This document shows positions 1 through 12,462 of a stretch of 64,000 nt of DNA, piece by piece. The stretch lies in assembly GCA_947683625.1 (NCBI GenBank), contig CANTUR010000279.1:2264501-2328500 (forward strand), written 5' to 3'. The stretch is from Mallotus nudiflorus. Its lineage: Eukaryota; Streptophyta; Magnoliopsida; Malpighiales; Euphorbiaceae. The notes below the pieces were generated by a model, which had not been told where the DNA came from, did not search any database, and worked only from the letters and a program-made list of their open reading frames with translations. Every line of letters starts with the position of its first letter. Position 1 is the stretch's first letter. The translations under genes were made by a program, and so were the position numbers.

Positions 1-1492
1 GCTAGTAATCAATCATGCAATGGAAGAGTGGGAACTGAAAGTGCATCACTTAAAGCCTTATCTGGACCACATGGGGCTACTTACCATGTCCTTTTAAAAA
101 TGCAGATTCATTAATCTCCCCAGGAATCATAACTAGATGGTATATGCACTTGCTTCCCTAGCATCAGTATGGGAAGGACCATCTAGAATTCCTAAAAGCC
201 TCTGATTCTACGCAGATCATGACAGCTTTGTCATAAAAACTGTAGAATAGCAAAGATAGAAACATTTGAAAAGCCCTATTTCTATAACATCTAGAGATAT
301 CTAAAGGAACGAGCCTATCCTGATCATGCAAATAAAAGAGACAAAGTAGTCATTCGATGACTAGCATCAAAATTCACATCACACCGAGGTGTGTTATATA
401 GAAGAACCTCATATGGTTTACAACTCTGATGTCTAGATGATATTGAAGTTGCAAGAGAAATAGAAGAAGTACATGAGGGTGTTTGTGGTCCACATATGAA
501 TGGACAATGGTTCTTCTGGATGACGATGATGGAAGACTGCATCAAATTTGTAAGGAAAGGCCAAAAGTGTCAGATCCACGGGAATGTCAACCACCTTCCC
601 CTAACAGTACTATACTACATCTCCACTCCATAGCCTTTCTCAGTATGGGGACTAAACATAATTAGGAAAATCCACCTGATAGCCTCGAATGGACATAGGT
701 TCATCCTAGTGGTAGCAGACTACTTTACAAAATGGGTCGAAGTAGAATAATTCACAAGGATAAAAGCCAAGCAAGTGACTAAGTTCATTAAATGAAACTT
801 GTTCTGTCGATATGGGATCCCCTATCACATCATCTCTAGCAATGGTGTCCAATTCCAAAGGTAAGTTAGAGAGCTACTAAGGAGTTATAGGATGGAACAT
901 CATAAATTCTCTCTTTACCGACCACAAGCAAATGGGGTAGTTGAAGCTGCAAATAAGAACATTAAAAGACATTGTCAAAGATGACTTATACTTATCGAGA
1001 TTGGGCAAATAGATTGCCACATGCCTTATAGGGGTCCCAAACAATAGTCAAAACTTCAACAGGAGCAATTCCTTTCTCATTAGTGTATGGATCAGAAGCA
1101 ATTCTTCCAATTGAAATAGAGATCAAGTCTCTTTGGGTAGCAATTGAATCTAAATTGCCAGAAGTTTAGTGGGCTCAAAAGAGGCATGAAAATCTCACTC
1201 TCTTAGACAGCCAAAGGTTCAAGGCGCTATACCACATATAGTTGTATCACGCTTGACTAGCCAAGTCCTTCAACAAAAGAGTAAAACATAAGAGTGTGAA
1301 AGCAAGAGACTGGGTGCTAAAGTAAATAAGATAGAATGTTCCAGACCCTAGAGGGAAATTCAAAATGAATTCGGAAGGCCTATACCTAGTCAAACATGTC
1401 TTATCAAAAGGAGTAGTCAAGCTAATGGATTTTGAAGGCAATGAATTCTCCAAACCTGTCAATATAGACCGCTTGGAGAAGTACTACATCTA
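1..1492 (+). pseudogene. Element A: end of a Tat-type Ty3/gypsy pol (second RNase H tail and integrase), decayed
   Basis: The window opens inside the tail of the second RNase H domain. The first 70 bases align with the same stretch of element B near 12689. An integrase relic follows: a first catalytic Asp in VVADYF near 710, a second site reading SSNGVQF near 838 where the Asp expected before NG is Ser, and a Glu in VVEAANKN near 945. The C-terminal part (about 1160-1490) is colinear with B's integrase end at 13959-14205. Stops and frameshifts interrupt it throughout, so it cannot make an active enzyme. It is more decayed than B, so it is a separate, older insertion or an older unit of a tandem arrangement. 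The family is inferred from similarity to B. Confidence 0.8.
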
Positions 1493-1512
1493 AGGCCAAA
1501 AAAATCATCTAG

Positions 1513-1650
1513 CTGAGTTGAAAACCTAGAAATGGAAGCTCAGGAAAAAGTTAAGGACTTCCCGCTGAGTTAAAAACATAAAAATGGCAGCTCAAGCAAA
1601 AATTAGGGAAAGAAAGAAAATACTTAACTAGAAAACCTGAGACAGCTAGT
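1513..1650 (+). repeat. Three post-pol hairpins of element A
   Basis: Three short inverted repeats follow the pol end: 1513-1543, 1565-1595 and 1627-1650. Each has a loop starting AAAAC and rich in A and G, and the stems differ (CTGAGTT pairs with AGCTCAG in the first two, ACTAG with CTAGT in the third). Equivalent hairpins follow pol in element B. Two related structures built on GTGAAAAGCTCC lie at about 1897-1935 and 1960-2000. Confidence 0.6.
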
Positions 1651-2936
1651 AAAGGATAGGGGTAACCTCAAATTCAAAATTTGTACGAATGCACTTGTGC
1701 TTTTTTTAAATGATTATAATGAATTGAGAATGATTGCCAATTTATGCAAAATGTCTTTGAAAAGTGCAACGCATTTTATTATCATGAATTACATTAAGTT
1801 TGCTTTGCATTTTCTTTCATTATATGACCATGGTTCTTACCATCCTCTCTATGCTCACTCTTTGAGATCATCCACTATCGTGAAAAAAATGCCCAACTAG
1901 GTGTGAAAAGCTCCAAAAGGAGAAACCCTAGGCAAAAAAAGGAAGAAAAAGAAAAGGCAGCTAAGTACAAAAAGCTCTAAAAGGAGACGCCTTACGTAAA
2001 AAAGGGAAAAAAGGTAGACGATAGTAATGGCAAACATCATCATCAATTATACACAATAGGAAGCATATACAGTCATCATCATACAACATACGGGACAAAT
2101 GCCCAGATAAAACACCCAAAGTCCATAAACTCAGAAAAATAATACAACAAAGCAAACCATAGACCAAAAGTCCTACACTTAGCTCCTAAAATAACTATGT
2201 TGGTCGTGGCTACCATCAAAAGTAAATAATGATCCTGCTCAAGCATCCCCCTTATCAGATCCTGATTCATTACCATTCATTGCAAAGGACAATAGCCATG
2301 ACTCCAGCTCACTAATGTTGTCATGATAAGCCGCACGCTCCTGCTCCCATTCACAACTAGCGAGACGGTGCTCAACCTGCATTACATATTGCATATCATA
2401 CATTCATACATAAACATGTGCATATAATAAACAGGTGAAATAAAGAAGGCATACCCTCTGAGTGGTAGCAAACTCTAAAAAGCATTATTGCGCACTCCCT
2501 GCAATAGTATACCAGTACTGATGAGAGGAGACAGGAAAATGCAAAAGCAATAAAATAAGTCAACCATCACTCACTAAATAAATAGAACACAGGCAGGAAT
2601 AAGTGGAGAACATAAACATGGGTAGCATCAGTATGAGCAACACCCGACTGAGGGAAGCCAGGTCTAGGCAAATCAAAGCTCACTACTCCACCAAGGATAT
2701 CCATCCCAAGTAAAGACAAAGATGGTTGAACTATCAAGTCCCCAAGATTAGTACTATGATAAGCCACACCACTAGCATGGGCGGTTGCCTCAATATGGAA
2801 TGTACCCTTATCCTCCTTAAAATAAGATCCAGATCTCCTTAAATGTCATTGCAGATAAGTTCTTATAACTCATGTCAATTACAGTTTATTACTAATAAAG
2901 TTTGCTACATGCTTGCATAAAAATAGGAATAAAGGC

Positions 2937-4160
2937 TTACAAGATCAAAAGAAACGACTCTCGATGACCCGTGTGATAGCCTAATCCTTGAACTCGAAGG
3001 ACGAGATGCATCCACCTGAGAAATAAAAGGTAAAGGAAACATCTAGTAGCTACAACATCAATTAGCTGAGGGATCAATACATCAACATAAGGAAAACCCA
3101 CACTCTCTAAAAGGCTCTTAATGGGGAATCCTATCATAACAACAAGAAGATCATCACCATAAAGCTCATAGGCCCAGAATTGTCACTAGGGAGAGGGACG
3201 AGAATTCTCCTCATGTATGGGCCATCCCATCAATGATGGACTTGCTCACCCAAATACCACACATTGTCGACAAGGCCAGAGAGCAACACTCATCTCTCTG
3301 TCAGTTGCCATGTAGCCACCATCTCTGTCATCCAATTAGACCTCGCCACCCACCAACAAAGAAAGATTTGCTCAAAGGGCAATAACGAATAAAAGACCCC
3401 TAAGAAATGAACAACCAACACAACAGGAATCAGACATACTTGATCAGGGGACATCTTCCTCATATGATCCCGAGCTACTGCATAATCCTCAATTAAATTA
3501 GTAGTCTTCTTGATCCAGTGAGGATAACGAGGGAAACCATCCTCTCATAAATGCTCAATGGTTGAACAGGGGAGAATCCCAAACTCATATGCCCAGATCT
3601 ATTAAAATCAGAGGATCAAAAATAACAAACCTAAAAGCAAAAGAACAAATAATAGAACTCCTACTTACGTCTAGCATAAATGAACATCCACATATCCTTT
3701 AGCCACCCTAGCATGCTGCGTCAAGGCCCGAGTACATATGAGCAAAGGCAGTAGTGCCCTAGCAATAGCTCGGTAAGCCATCCAAATCTCTCAAGATAGG
3801 CAACAATCGTAGATCACCCGTACTGGAAGGGATCGGGAAGATAACAACACTCAGGAAATAAAATAAAAAGCAACAAGCCAGCTGCTATGCTGAGACAAGA
3901 CCATCATCATACAAAGCCCACATAAAAGAAACAAACTCCATGTATCGAGCAAGATACGGGCAACCAAACTTCATAGGTGTGACTACCCCAAGCAAAACCA
4001 TCATGACACGCTTCCTCGCCACAGTAGTAGAACACTCATCCTCACTGAAAGGAATAGGCTCTCCATAAAAGCTTAAGCTCATGATAGCGACAAAATCCAA
4101 TAGGGTAATAGTCATCTCCCTGATGAGCAAATGGAAGGTATGCATCATGTCCATCCATCA
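2937..4160 (-). pseudogene. Element A: antisense plant-mobile-domain (PMD) protein relic
   Basis: Read on the minus strand from about 4154, the start gives MDMMHTFHLLIREMTITLLD. This resembles the THTFH-x-GE-T-TL-D motif of the aminotransferase-like plant mobile domain. Further down, GTTAFAHMYSGLDAAC (about 3700-3790) and VWYLGEQVHH (about 3230-3260) match, in order, the segments WGSTTLAYLYYRLDTVC and MWYLGELVYHWHM of the copy in element B. The reading frame shifts and is interrupted, some of which may be introns. The gene is antisense to pol and lies between pol and the 3' LTR, where Tat elements are known to carry extra ORFs. Possible C-terminal pieces lie at 2079-2767. Any function in the element is unknown; this copy is dead. 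Confidence 0.6.
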
Positions 4161-5137
4161 CTCTATCAATGCATACATGGCAATCTGACTTGACGCATAC
4201 AAATCATAAGATAATGTAGCAATCATCCCATTAAAGCCCTTCCCAATAACCATTGGCTTCACACACATTGGGAGACCCTGTTAATACATATTGACCCTAT
4301 TAAAACTACTAGGCAGCACAGTGACATACCTACAGGGCTACAAACAATAGGTATGCTATCAAACATTTGCATAGCTACTAAATACTAACACATCTCTCTC
4401 TCTGTCACTTAACATGATCAAAAAAATAAAGGCCAAAAAGAAAAGCATCTCGATAAGAATACAATCATGAAAAGAAAATAAAGAAAGAGCTATTAGCCAT
4501 CAACATTTATAATAAAGCTAGACAGATAGTTACAGTAAGAGCTATAGAGCTACAGCTACAACAACCTCATATAGTAAAATAAATAATAAAACAACCAACG
4601 AACAAGCTTCAGAAAATAAGGGCAAAAAGGGACCTACCTCATGAGTCTATAAGCTATAAACAATAGGGATCGGATCTCCTCGACAAAGTTTGGATGGTTA
4701 AGAACTCTGAGCACCAGATATGCTAGTCCTTACAATGGACGTCCCAGCTCCAATGGCCTTTACAAAGTCACCCTTAAGATCAACATTAACATTGATAAAA
4801 ATGTCTTCCAAATCCTCAGGAATTTTTGGGAATTCCATTTTACGTAGAAGAAAGTGGAAGTACAAAAATAAAAATATAGCATATAGCACTTGAACCATAA
4901 AAAGGGTTAAAAAAAAGTCAAAAATTGCAAAAAGTCCGGACGAAGCCTCCCAAGACCTCCGAAATAGCTGTTTAAATAAGCCTGGAGGGGGGGACGTGCA
5001 TGACCACATGCCAGGCAGGTGAACATAGGCACAAGCGCATGATCACACGCCTCCTATAAGTAATCACATGCACTTCCTCCTTCCACGCGCTCTTATGTAG
5101 TTTTACATGCACTTTGATGAATCCTCGATCGGAATTG
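4161..5137. other. Element A: remaining 3' region upstream of the antisense gene
   Basis: This non-coding or strongly decayed sequence lies between the PMD relic and the LTR. A minus-strand open frame at 4698-5009 may hold the N-terminal part of the antisense protein, but I recognise no domain in it. No polypurine tract or tandem-repeat array is present, unlike element B, and the sequence changes abruptly to LTR at about 5138. This suggests a deletion across the end of A and the start of the LTR. Confidence 0.45.
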
Positions 5138-6965
5138 AATTCTTCCATCTCTGTTTTTCTATTTTTAATTTAATTTTAATTATTTTAAAATTCCTAATTA
5201 ACTCAATCCTAACTGGTTTAAAATTCCTATATATAATTTTAAGTATTAATCTTATACTTTAAGAATTAGAATCATATTAGGATTGGGTTAGGCTTCCTAA
5301 TTCCACTATATAAAGAAGGGGAAGGAAGAAAAAGAGAAAAGGGTGAAGAGGAAAAAGAGAGAAGGAAGAAAAATGAAGAGGGGGAGGAAGAAGAAAATGT
5401 GATTTTCTTTTGAGTTGTTTTTTTTTTTATAAAAAAATTCCTTTTAATTTAACAATTAATTCAAGATTTGTGGAGAATTTTTGAAGAAGAAGATTCGAAG
5501 GCTTATCGAGAACAGTGACTTACAAATATGAGGAGTACCCTAAATCACTCATAATCATATCATCTTCTTCTTATTCTTTATTTGTTTATTTGTTTTTTTA
5601 TATTATTATTATTTTTATTATTATTCTTTCAAGTTATTATCATAATTTATTCATTACTCATTATTTTATCTTATTTTTTATGGTGATTATGGAGGAAAAC
5701 GCATGGTGATCATGTGGGAGGGATAAATTCATGAGAAGTTCGTGGAAGACTATGAATAAAGCCTCATAGAGACTTAGTTTCTAGGGTTTTATTTTTATTT
5801 TTATTATCTTTATTTTTATTTATTACTTTATTTTTATTTTATTAACTATTTTATGAATTAATGTAATATCCCCAATAGTGGGAGTAGTAAAATTACATGT
5901 ATGGTTGTTTGTTTATTTTTATTTAATTGGTTAGTAAAATTAGGTTTCAATTAGGTAATTATTTAAAATCAATGGAGGAAGTAGATTAATGTAAGTCGCA
6001 TGTTAATAAAAACTAGGGTTTTAGTAAGGATTAATTTAATTATTTTTTTGATCTTTTGTTTAATCATTTTTTGTGTTTTTATTGTTTTTAGGTTTGTATA
6101 TTATTTTTATGTGTTTTGGGGCCTTAAGCCCATTTTAGGCTTGGGTTTATTTATTTAAGTTTAGGTAATTCTTTTAAGCCCATCTCATTTAATAATTAAT
6201 TAGGTTTAATTAATTAAAATATATTTTTTAGATCCATAATTAATTAGATTTTAGGTTAGAAATATCTTTAGGCTTATCTAGTCAATTAGACATAGGCCCA
6301 CCTAATTTAATTTAATTAATTTAGACTTAGCCTATTTAATTTAAGCCATTTTCTTCATAATTTGTAGATTTAAGCCCACCATTTAATTAAAACATGTAGA
6401 ATTAGGCTCACTAATTTAAATATTCCATAATTTTGTAGAATTAGGCCCATTTTTTTATTAAAACAAGTAGACTTAAGTTCATTTAATTGAAATCGAAAGG
6501 AATTAGGTCTTTAGGTTCACTTATGATTTAAAATATGTAGATTTAACTCATTTATTTAAAATCCATGTAGATTAGACTAACTTAGGGATTATGTGATTTA
6601 TTGAATGCATTATTTACTTGTATATTTCATGACTAGTTTGCCTTGGAGTTGATTATTTTTAGGGTTTATATGAAATTGTGTGTAAATACAGAATAAGATA
6701 ATAATTCATAAAGTAATTCTAAATGAACACAAGACTGAAAGAAGTTGGTATTCTGTATCCAGAATCTCCTGGTTGTGGTGCTAGCTTTTTTTTAGGGAAT
6801 TGAGTACCACCTTTTCAATTTGTCCCAGTTATCACCCTAGGTGGCAACTCCTCATCTCCACGCCATGTCTTTGTGACAGTGGTTAGTGTGTTCTTTAGAG
6901 CCCTGAGCTCAGACAATGTCGTGGTTGCTAAAATATTGGACGTGCGTTAAACCCCACCGACTATA
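5138..6965 (+). mobile_element. Element B 5' LTR, lacking its first ~305 bp
   Basis: From about 5138 the sequence is nearly colinear with 20434-22265 up to the LTR end (TATA here, TACA in the 3' copy), directly before a primer-binding site. The first ~305 bp of the 3' LTR (20129-20433), including its TGTAGATA start, have no counterpart here; element A sequence abuts instead. Both copies share the GA-rich purine block (here 5320-5400) and the ATT/TTTTA-rich segment. It may be the truncated 5' LTR of B, or an LTR once shared by A and B. Confidence 0.8.
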
Positions 6966-6966
6966 G

Positions 6967-6984
6967 TGGCGACTCCACTGGGGA
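6967..6984 (+). other. Element B primer-binding site
   Basis: One base after the LTR end, TGGCGACTCCACTGGGGA begins with TGG, the complement of a tRNA 3' CCA. The series TGGCGACTC-x-GGGGA is of the kind used by Tat/Ogre elements, to my recollection with tRNA-Arg. A match to a real tRNA 3' end was not tested. Confidence 0.65.
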
Positions 6985-7860
6985 TAAGAGATACTAATTC
7001 TACTTGTGTTCTTTAGAATTATTTTATCGATTATTATTTCATTCTTGCATTCATTCTGCATGTCCCTATTAACTGATGGCGTTGGTTTATAATTCCATGA
7101 TTCCACTAGCTTTAGGGGGTTGTAGATTATCTAACCATTACTCTTAGCCTTAACTTGGTCTAAGAGAGATTGCCGGGCTCATTTGACCAGAGCTTGTAAC
7201 CCAAGTCCTAAAAGGGCATAGTCTTCTCTCGAGTTGGTAAAGGATGCTAGGCCCCTCCGACCTTGGCCTGTAACTTAAGTCCTAAAGGAAGGCATCTTGC
7301 TAAGGGAACCTTAACCTTCGTAATGGACCCTAACCACATATAATGGCTTAGTTATTTCCCCTAAGATCTACCCAAATTGCTTGTGAACGTTGCCATGAGG
7401 TATTTCTATCTGTAAAGGCCCAAGCCTATACTTTAGAAGCTGTTTAGGTTAATAGAGATTTGGCATGCACGTCGGTCCCTGATATCCCCTATTGATATTA
7501 AGACCAAGACAAAAAATCCTAGAAAAAGAGACTCGCCATTGAATACATGTGCGAGAGGAATAAGGTTGGAAAGATGTATGTATACCTAACTTGTTACTTG
7601 CTACTTGTTGCATAGCACGTGCATCATACATACATGCATACATGCATCTCATGCATCATGCTAATAATTTTTCTTTTAGCCATCATAGATTCATCTGGGT
7701 CTTCTTGTGTTTGGAGTTAAAAAGGTGGCAGACTGGTAAGAACTGATTCAAGCCCCCAATTGATAGCAAAAGAGATCCTTAGCAAACTGGAAAAGAGCCC
7801 CATTAATTTGCTCTATTTAGAAGTTACGCAACATGAACAAACTAAAAGAATGGAATAGCA
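6985..7860 (+). other. Element B 5' leader
   Basis: This is the untranslated leader between the primer site and gag, with no convincing open frame. It contains imperfect repeats of a stretch around CCTAAAAGGGCATAGTC and CCTAAAGGAAGGCATC (7200-7290), and alternating ATGCATACATG runs at 7615-7655. Confidence 0.5.
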
Positions 7861-7872
7861 CGAGGGAGGAAA

Positions 7873-9355
7873 CTAGACCCTAGAAGACGTCAAAGGAGCA
7901 CTGATGGATGATATGAGAGCAATGATGTAAGATGAGTTAAGATAAGCTCTAGCAGGACTAATGCCACCACCTGCTGCGGCCAACCCACCTGCTATGGGTC
8001 CACTACCTGTTAACAATGACAAGGTTGGGGAAATGAAACTTGAGGATTTTGAGAGTTGCATGGTTGAAAAAGTGAAAAAGGAATCACTTGAGCAAGTTCA
8101 AGAGTTGGAATCCAGAAAAATGAAGGCATTAACTCAGAAGATGTCTAAGATGGAGGAGTTGATGAGGGGACAAGGCCTAGGATACCCTTTTGACTTTGAT
8201 AATGTGATGTAATTTGAGGAAGATAGGCTACCTGACAAATTCAAAATGCCATAGTGGCAAAAGTTCAATGGTACTGGGGACCTGAGGATTTATCTCAGTT
8301 AATACACAACTACTATGAGTACCACTAAGGCTCCTTTGGCCATGGTTACTAAGCTATTTGTACTGTCCTTGGAGGGTATGGTCGTTAACTGGTATCATGG
8401 GTTAGAGAAGTCTATCCAACCATATTGGAGGGAGTTGTGCTCTACTTTTCTAAAGCAATATGACTATAATACTAAGCTTGAGGTGTCTTTAAGAGATTTG
8501 GAACTAACCAAACAGAAGCCTAATGAATCATTTTCAAATTTTCTAACTAGGTTCATGAATAAGGCGGGAATAATGAAGAATAAATTGGCAGAGAAGGATT
8601 AGGTTAGGATGATAGTTCGAAATGTGTCACTTATCCTAGTGGAGAGATTGTAAATGATAAACCCCAAGATGTGTGTGGACCTTTATCATGATGGGTTACA
8701 GGCTGAAGAGATCGAAAATGAGAAAAAGAAGGCCATTAGGAACACTGGAGTGAGAAATTACCCAACCAGAGGCATGCAGTAAGGAAATACCAACCAAATC
8801 ATAGGAGTTCATACCATCCAACCACCTAGGAGATTCTCAAATTTCAACTAACCCTTATCCAAAGTCCTAGAATGTCTCATTCAAAAAGGCCTCCTTAGAC
8901 CCTTAACCCTTTCTAGACCACTAAACCCGAACCTCCCTGGTTTTGATCAAAACAGTTATTGCAAGTTTCATCAAGTTGTTGGCCATTCTACCAACTCTTG
9001 CATGCATCTTAAACATGAAATCCAAAACCTCATAGACTCTGGAAAGATCACAGACCCTGAAAAGTCAAGCCCGAACCCAAACACCCGAAATAATCCTTTC
9101 TTAAATTACCAAAACGTGCCACCCCCAACCACCATGATGATCAACTCAGGAGTAAGCAAGGAAGAAGTGCTAAACTCTTTTGAGGATCTAAGCCTTAAAA
9201 CTACTGAGAAATCTCCTAATGCTCTTAAAGGTGTGGAAGAGGTAAAAGGCTTACTGAGTCAGCCCTCAGGCAAGTTCGATTATAAGGTGTTTTACTCCAA
9301 ACCACCTTCTTTTGACATATCCATTGATACAATTGAGCTTACAGGATGGGGTTAG
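7873..9355 (+). pseudogene. Element B gag (Tat-type Ty3/gypsy), broken by stops
   Basis: This is the nucleocapsid/capsid polyprotein remnant. One reading frame runs through the open pieces 7961-8212, 8315-8602 and 9002-9355. The N-terminal part is Pro/Ala-rich, then a Lys/Glu-rich coiled-coil-like stretch. The retrotransposon gag core follows from about 8215: KFNGTGD, then LEGMVVNWYHGL (about 8370-8405), FLKQYDYN and ESFSNFLTRF. A zinc-binding-like motif C-x2-H-x4-H-x4-C sits at 8960-9001, followed by LKHEIQNLIDSGKI, an arrangement seen in Tat/Athila gag proteins. In-frame stops (for example ending the pieces at 8212 and 8602) rule out an intact protein. It lies directly upstream of protease in the same frame, as expected for a gag-pol fusion. 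Confidence 0.8.
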
Positions 9356-9373
9356 GAGTTCAATGATGAAAAG

Positions 9374-10258
9374 ATGCTAGTCAAGAAGGAAAAATGTACG
9401 ATCGAGGTATGGAAAGAAGGCAAGAAAGATTGGACTATAGGGATGATTGATATTTGGTATAGTTCTGATGAGGAAGGCACTGAAGGGTATGATGTATGGG
9501 TAGATAATCTTGAAGTCAGCCATGTTACTAGAAGCGGGAAAGGTTATAAGCCAACAGAGAAAGCTATAGAGAGAGAAGAAGTTGTTGAAGGAGAAGACTT
9601 AAATGAACATGGCGATGACTTGATTCTTGGACAACTTAAGAAAGCAAAGGCCAACGTAAGCATTTGGGAGCTCTTTATGCATTCAAGTAGCCACAGAAAA
9701 GCTTTAGTTAAAGCCCTGACTAAAATGAATATTGAAACTACAGCAACCCCTGAAGCAATGGTGGCTAAGGTTACTGAGAAAAAGCACGGGGTTATTGCTT
9801 TCTCGGATGAGGATTTACCTATGGAAGGAAGGAACCATAATAAAGCATTATTGATCCCAGCTGAAGTAAGAGGGAAGAGAACCAATTATGTGATAGTGGA
9901 TGATGGGTCCGCGATTAATGTTTACCCACTATAGATCCTACCCAATTTAGGAGTGAAGGTGGAGGATTTGGCAAAATTAGACCTTGTAATAAGGGCTTAT
10001 GATGATAGCATGAGGACTGTAGAAGGAACCTTTATGGCTTCTATGAAGATTAGACCTATAGAAGCAATGGTGGAATTCACTATGCTAGATATTCCTATCA
10101 CATATGCCCTTCTTTTGGGTAGACCTTGGTATCATGTCTTGGGAGGAGTGCCTTCGATCATGCATCAAAAGGTGAAATTCTTACTTAATAGGGAAGTGGT
10201 GACTTTAGATGCTAGTATAGGCAAGACGGTGTCCACAGTTATTGATAGTCAGAAATAG
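9374..10258 (+). pseudogene. Element B aspartic protease region
   Basis: Same reading frame as gag. A linker (9374-9700) precedes KALLIPAEVRGKRTNYVIVD and then DDGSAINVYPL, where the catalytic triad of retroviral-type aspartic proteases is expected; the site reads DDG here. A stop (TAG, 9932-9934) falls just after this motif. The second half continues at 9953-10258 with TYALLLGRPWYHVLGGVPS, a typical protease C-terminal segment (LLGRPW). The protease would have processed the gag-pol precursor inside virus-like particles. It is non-functional because of the internal stop. Confidence 0.75.
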
Positions 10259-10291
10259 GTAGTCACTCCCCTAGGTTACCAAGTGGCCATG

Positions 10292-10425
10292 ATGGATCCA
10301 AGGGTTATGAACATGATTAAGAAGATGAATTACCGACCAGGACAAGGACTAGGGAAAAATGAGCAAGGAAGCCCAGAACTGCCAGATTTCAAAACCCAAG
10401 ATGACAAAAGAGGATTGGGATAACT
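10292..10425 (+). other. Element B G-patch-like domain
   Basis: In the same frame as protease, the sequence reads MNYRPGQGLGKNEQGSPELP and ends in RGLG. A glycine-rich G-patch (aromatic-x-PG-x-GLGK-x2-QG) just C-terminal to protease is known in several Ty3/gypsy lineages, Tat-type included. G-patches bind RNA or RNA-associated partners. I infer the same role here; the copy is in a broken reading frame. Confidence 0.65.
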
Positions 10426-10955
10426 GGATTTGGGTTCAGCAACAAAGGGCATGAAGAAAGTTTTTTAATGACAATGGCCTAAGGAATTTGGGACCCCTGA
10501 AAGGTAACTTTATCAAGCAAGGGAAAGAGAAGTTCTACTAAGGTGAAAAGGAGCTTGTGCAAGTAGCTGGTATGGATGTCCCTGGATTTGAAATTTTTAA
10601 GGAATAAATAGTTGACAAGCTAGTACAAGACAACAAGGACAAGGTGATGAAAACATTTTCCAAAAAGATGAAAATCGAAGACATTGAAGAACTGCTTTGT
10701 CTGCTACCCAACAAAGAACCATCATAGGAATTAGCAAGTATCATTAATAATAGTTTTACTAATGTTTTTTATGAAGAAACTGATGTAATATCGTCTAGTC
10801 TATTTAAGGACGAAAACTTTGTTTCCTTTATAGTCAATGATATAAATTATAGTTTGGCTTACTTGTGTGATGTTGATTCTGATGGTCTTGTGCATTTTAA
10901 TAATGATCGTTCATGCATGTTTGACATTAATTCTATTTAATTAGATTCATTAAAC
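10426..10955 (+). other. Element B protease-RT linker
   Basis: This stretch carries short in-frame pieces rich in Lys, Glu and Asp with several stops, and no recognisable domain. It matches the expected spacer between protease and reverse transcriptase. Confidence 0.4.
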
Positions 10956-11960
10956 ATGGGTACAAATGAACAACCAAAACACATTTCTATATCACATGAC
11001 TTAACTCCTGAAGAGAGGGAAAAATTTGAGAGAATATTAATAAAAAGAAAGGTAGTATTTGCTTGGTCCTATGAGGATATGCCAGGGTTAGATAGGGGAA
11101 TTGCAAAGCATCACATTCCAACATATCCTGAAGCTAAAACTGTTAAGTAGAAACTTCGTAGGTTAAGGCCCGAGTGGATAGAAAAGATAAAGGAAGAAGT
11201 CACTAAGCAAATCCAGGCTGGTTTTCTAGAAGTTATGGAATACCCTCAATGGTTGGCAAATATAGTACCAGTTCCCAAGAAAGACGGAATAGTTCAAATG
11301 TGTGTGGACTTCAGGGACCTGAATAAGGCATGTCCAAAGGATGATTTTCCTTTACTCCATATTGATGTGATTGTGGATAGGGCAGCATGTAGTGTTATGT
11401 ACTCTTTTATGGATGGGTTCTCAGGTTATAATCAAATAATGATGGCAATTATCGACAGGATCAAAATTGCTTTCATCACGGAATAGGGAACATAATTGCT
11501 ATATGGTGATGCCCGTTGGATTAAAGAACACAAGAGCAACTTATCAAACAACGGACACTACCTTATTTCATGATATGATGCATAAGGAAGTGGAAGTTTA
11601 TGTTGATGACATGATAGTTAAGTCTAAAACAAGAGAGGGACATTTTGAGGCTTTGGATAAGTTCTTAGCAAGAATAGAAAAATATAACCTAAGGTTTAAT
11701 ATAAACAAATGCATCTTTGGGGTAACTTCAAGAAAGTTATTGGGGCACATAATCAGCAATAGAGGAATAGAAGTTGATCCAGACAAGATTAAATCCATCC
11801 AGGAGATGCCAACACCAAGAACAGAGAAGGAAGTATGAGGGTTTATCGAAAAACTGCAATACATCAACAGGTTCATTGTTAGACTTACTATGGTTTGCGA
11901 TCTGATCTTCAAGCTCTTGAGGAAGAATTATCCCTTGGAGTGGAATAAAGAATGCCAGAA
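10956..11960 (+). pseudogene. Element B reverse transcriptase
   Basis: This is an RNA-dependent DNA polymerase relic. The open pieces 10956-11150 and 11235-11486 give WLANIVPVPKKDGIVQMCVD and FRDLNKACPKDDFPLLHID, the fingers/palm start with its Asp. The frame changes near 11480 (the first frame reads FITE then stop). It continues at 11467-11838 with CYMVMPVGLKNTRATYQ, the active site YVDD at 11599-11610, and KCIFGVTSRKLLGHIIS. All catalytic residues are visible but the frameshift and stops break the protein. KACPKDDFPLLHID is characteristic of the Tat/Athila side of Ty3/gypsy. Confidence 0.85.
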
Positions 11961-12021
11961 AGCCTTTGATAAGATTAAGGAATACCTTACTAACCCGCCT
12001 ATATTGAGGCCACCAAAATAA

Positions 12022-12420
12022 GGTAAGCCTTTAATCTTATATTTGGCTTTAGAAGAAAAGGCGATAGGAGCAATGCTAGCACAAGAAGGGCCCGAAGGCG
12101 TGGAGTATGCTATATATTACCATAGTAAAAAGTTCCTACCATATGAAGAAAAGTATGATCTTGTAGAAAAGACATGTTTGATGATGATCTGGGCTATAAA
12201 GAAGTTAAGGCATTATTTCCAGTCCTACAAAGTACAAGTTATTTCAAGAATAGATCCTTTAAAATACTTGTTCTAAACACCAGCTTTGACAAGAAAGATG
12301 TCTAGATGGTTGGTACTTCTAACTGAGTTTGATATAGAATACGTCACTATAAAGGTCATTAGAGGTAGAGTTATAGTAGAGTTTCTAGCCCAGAATGTAG
12401 TTGAAGGAAATGAGCAGTGA
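12022..12420 (+). pseudogene. Element B first RNase H (Ty3/gypsy type)
   Basis: After a stop at about 12019, the frame reads LILYLALEEKAIGAMLAQEG, then AIYYHSKKFLPYEEKYDLVE, AIKKLRHYFQSYKVQV and, past another stop, LTRKMSRWLVLLTEFDIEY. This order (strand with substrate contacts, KTCLMMIWA helix, connection-like end) is that of the RNase H domain following Ty3/gypsy reverse transcriptase. In a complete element it degrades the RNA strand of the RNA-DNA hybrid. The usual first acidic residue after LYLA is not obvious, as in other Tat elements. Confidence 0.75.
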
Positions 12421-12462
12421 AATCTGGAGTTTCCAGATGAGGACCTAGCAGTAATAGAACAA

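Noticed and set aside
9544..9885. 113-codon minus-strand open frame
   Set aside because: Antisense shadow of the element B gag-protease frame.
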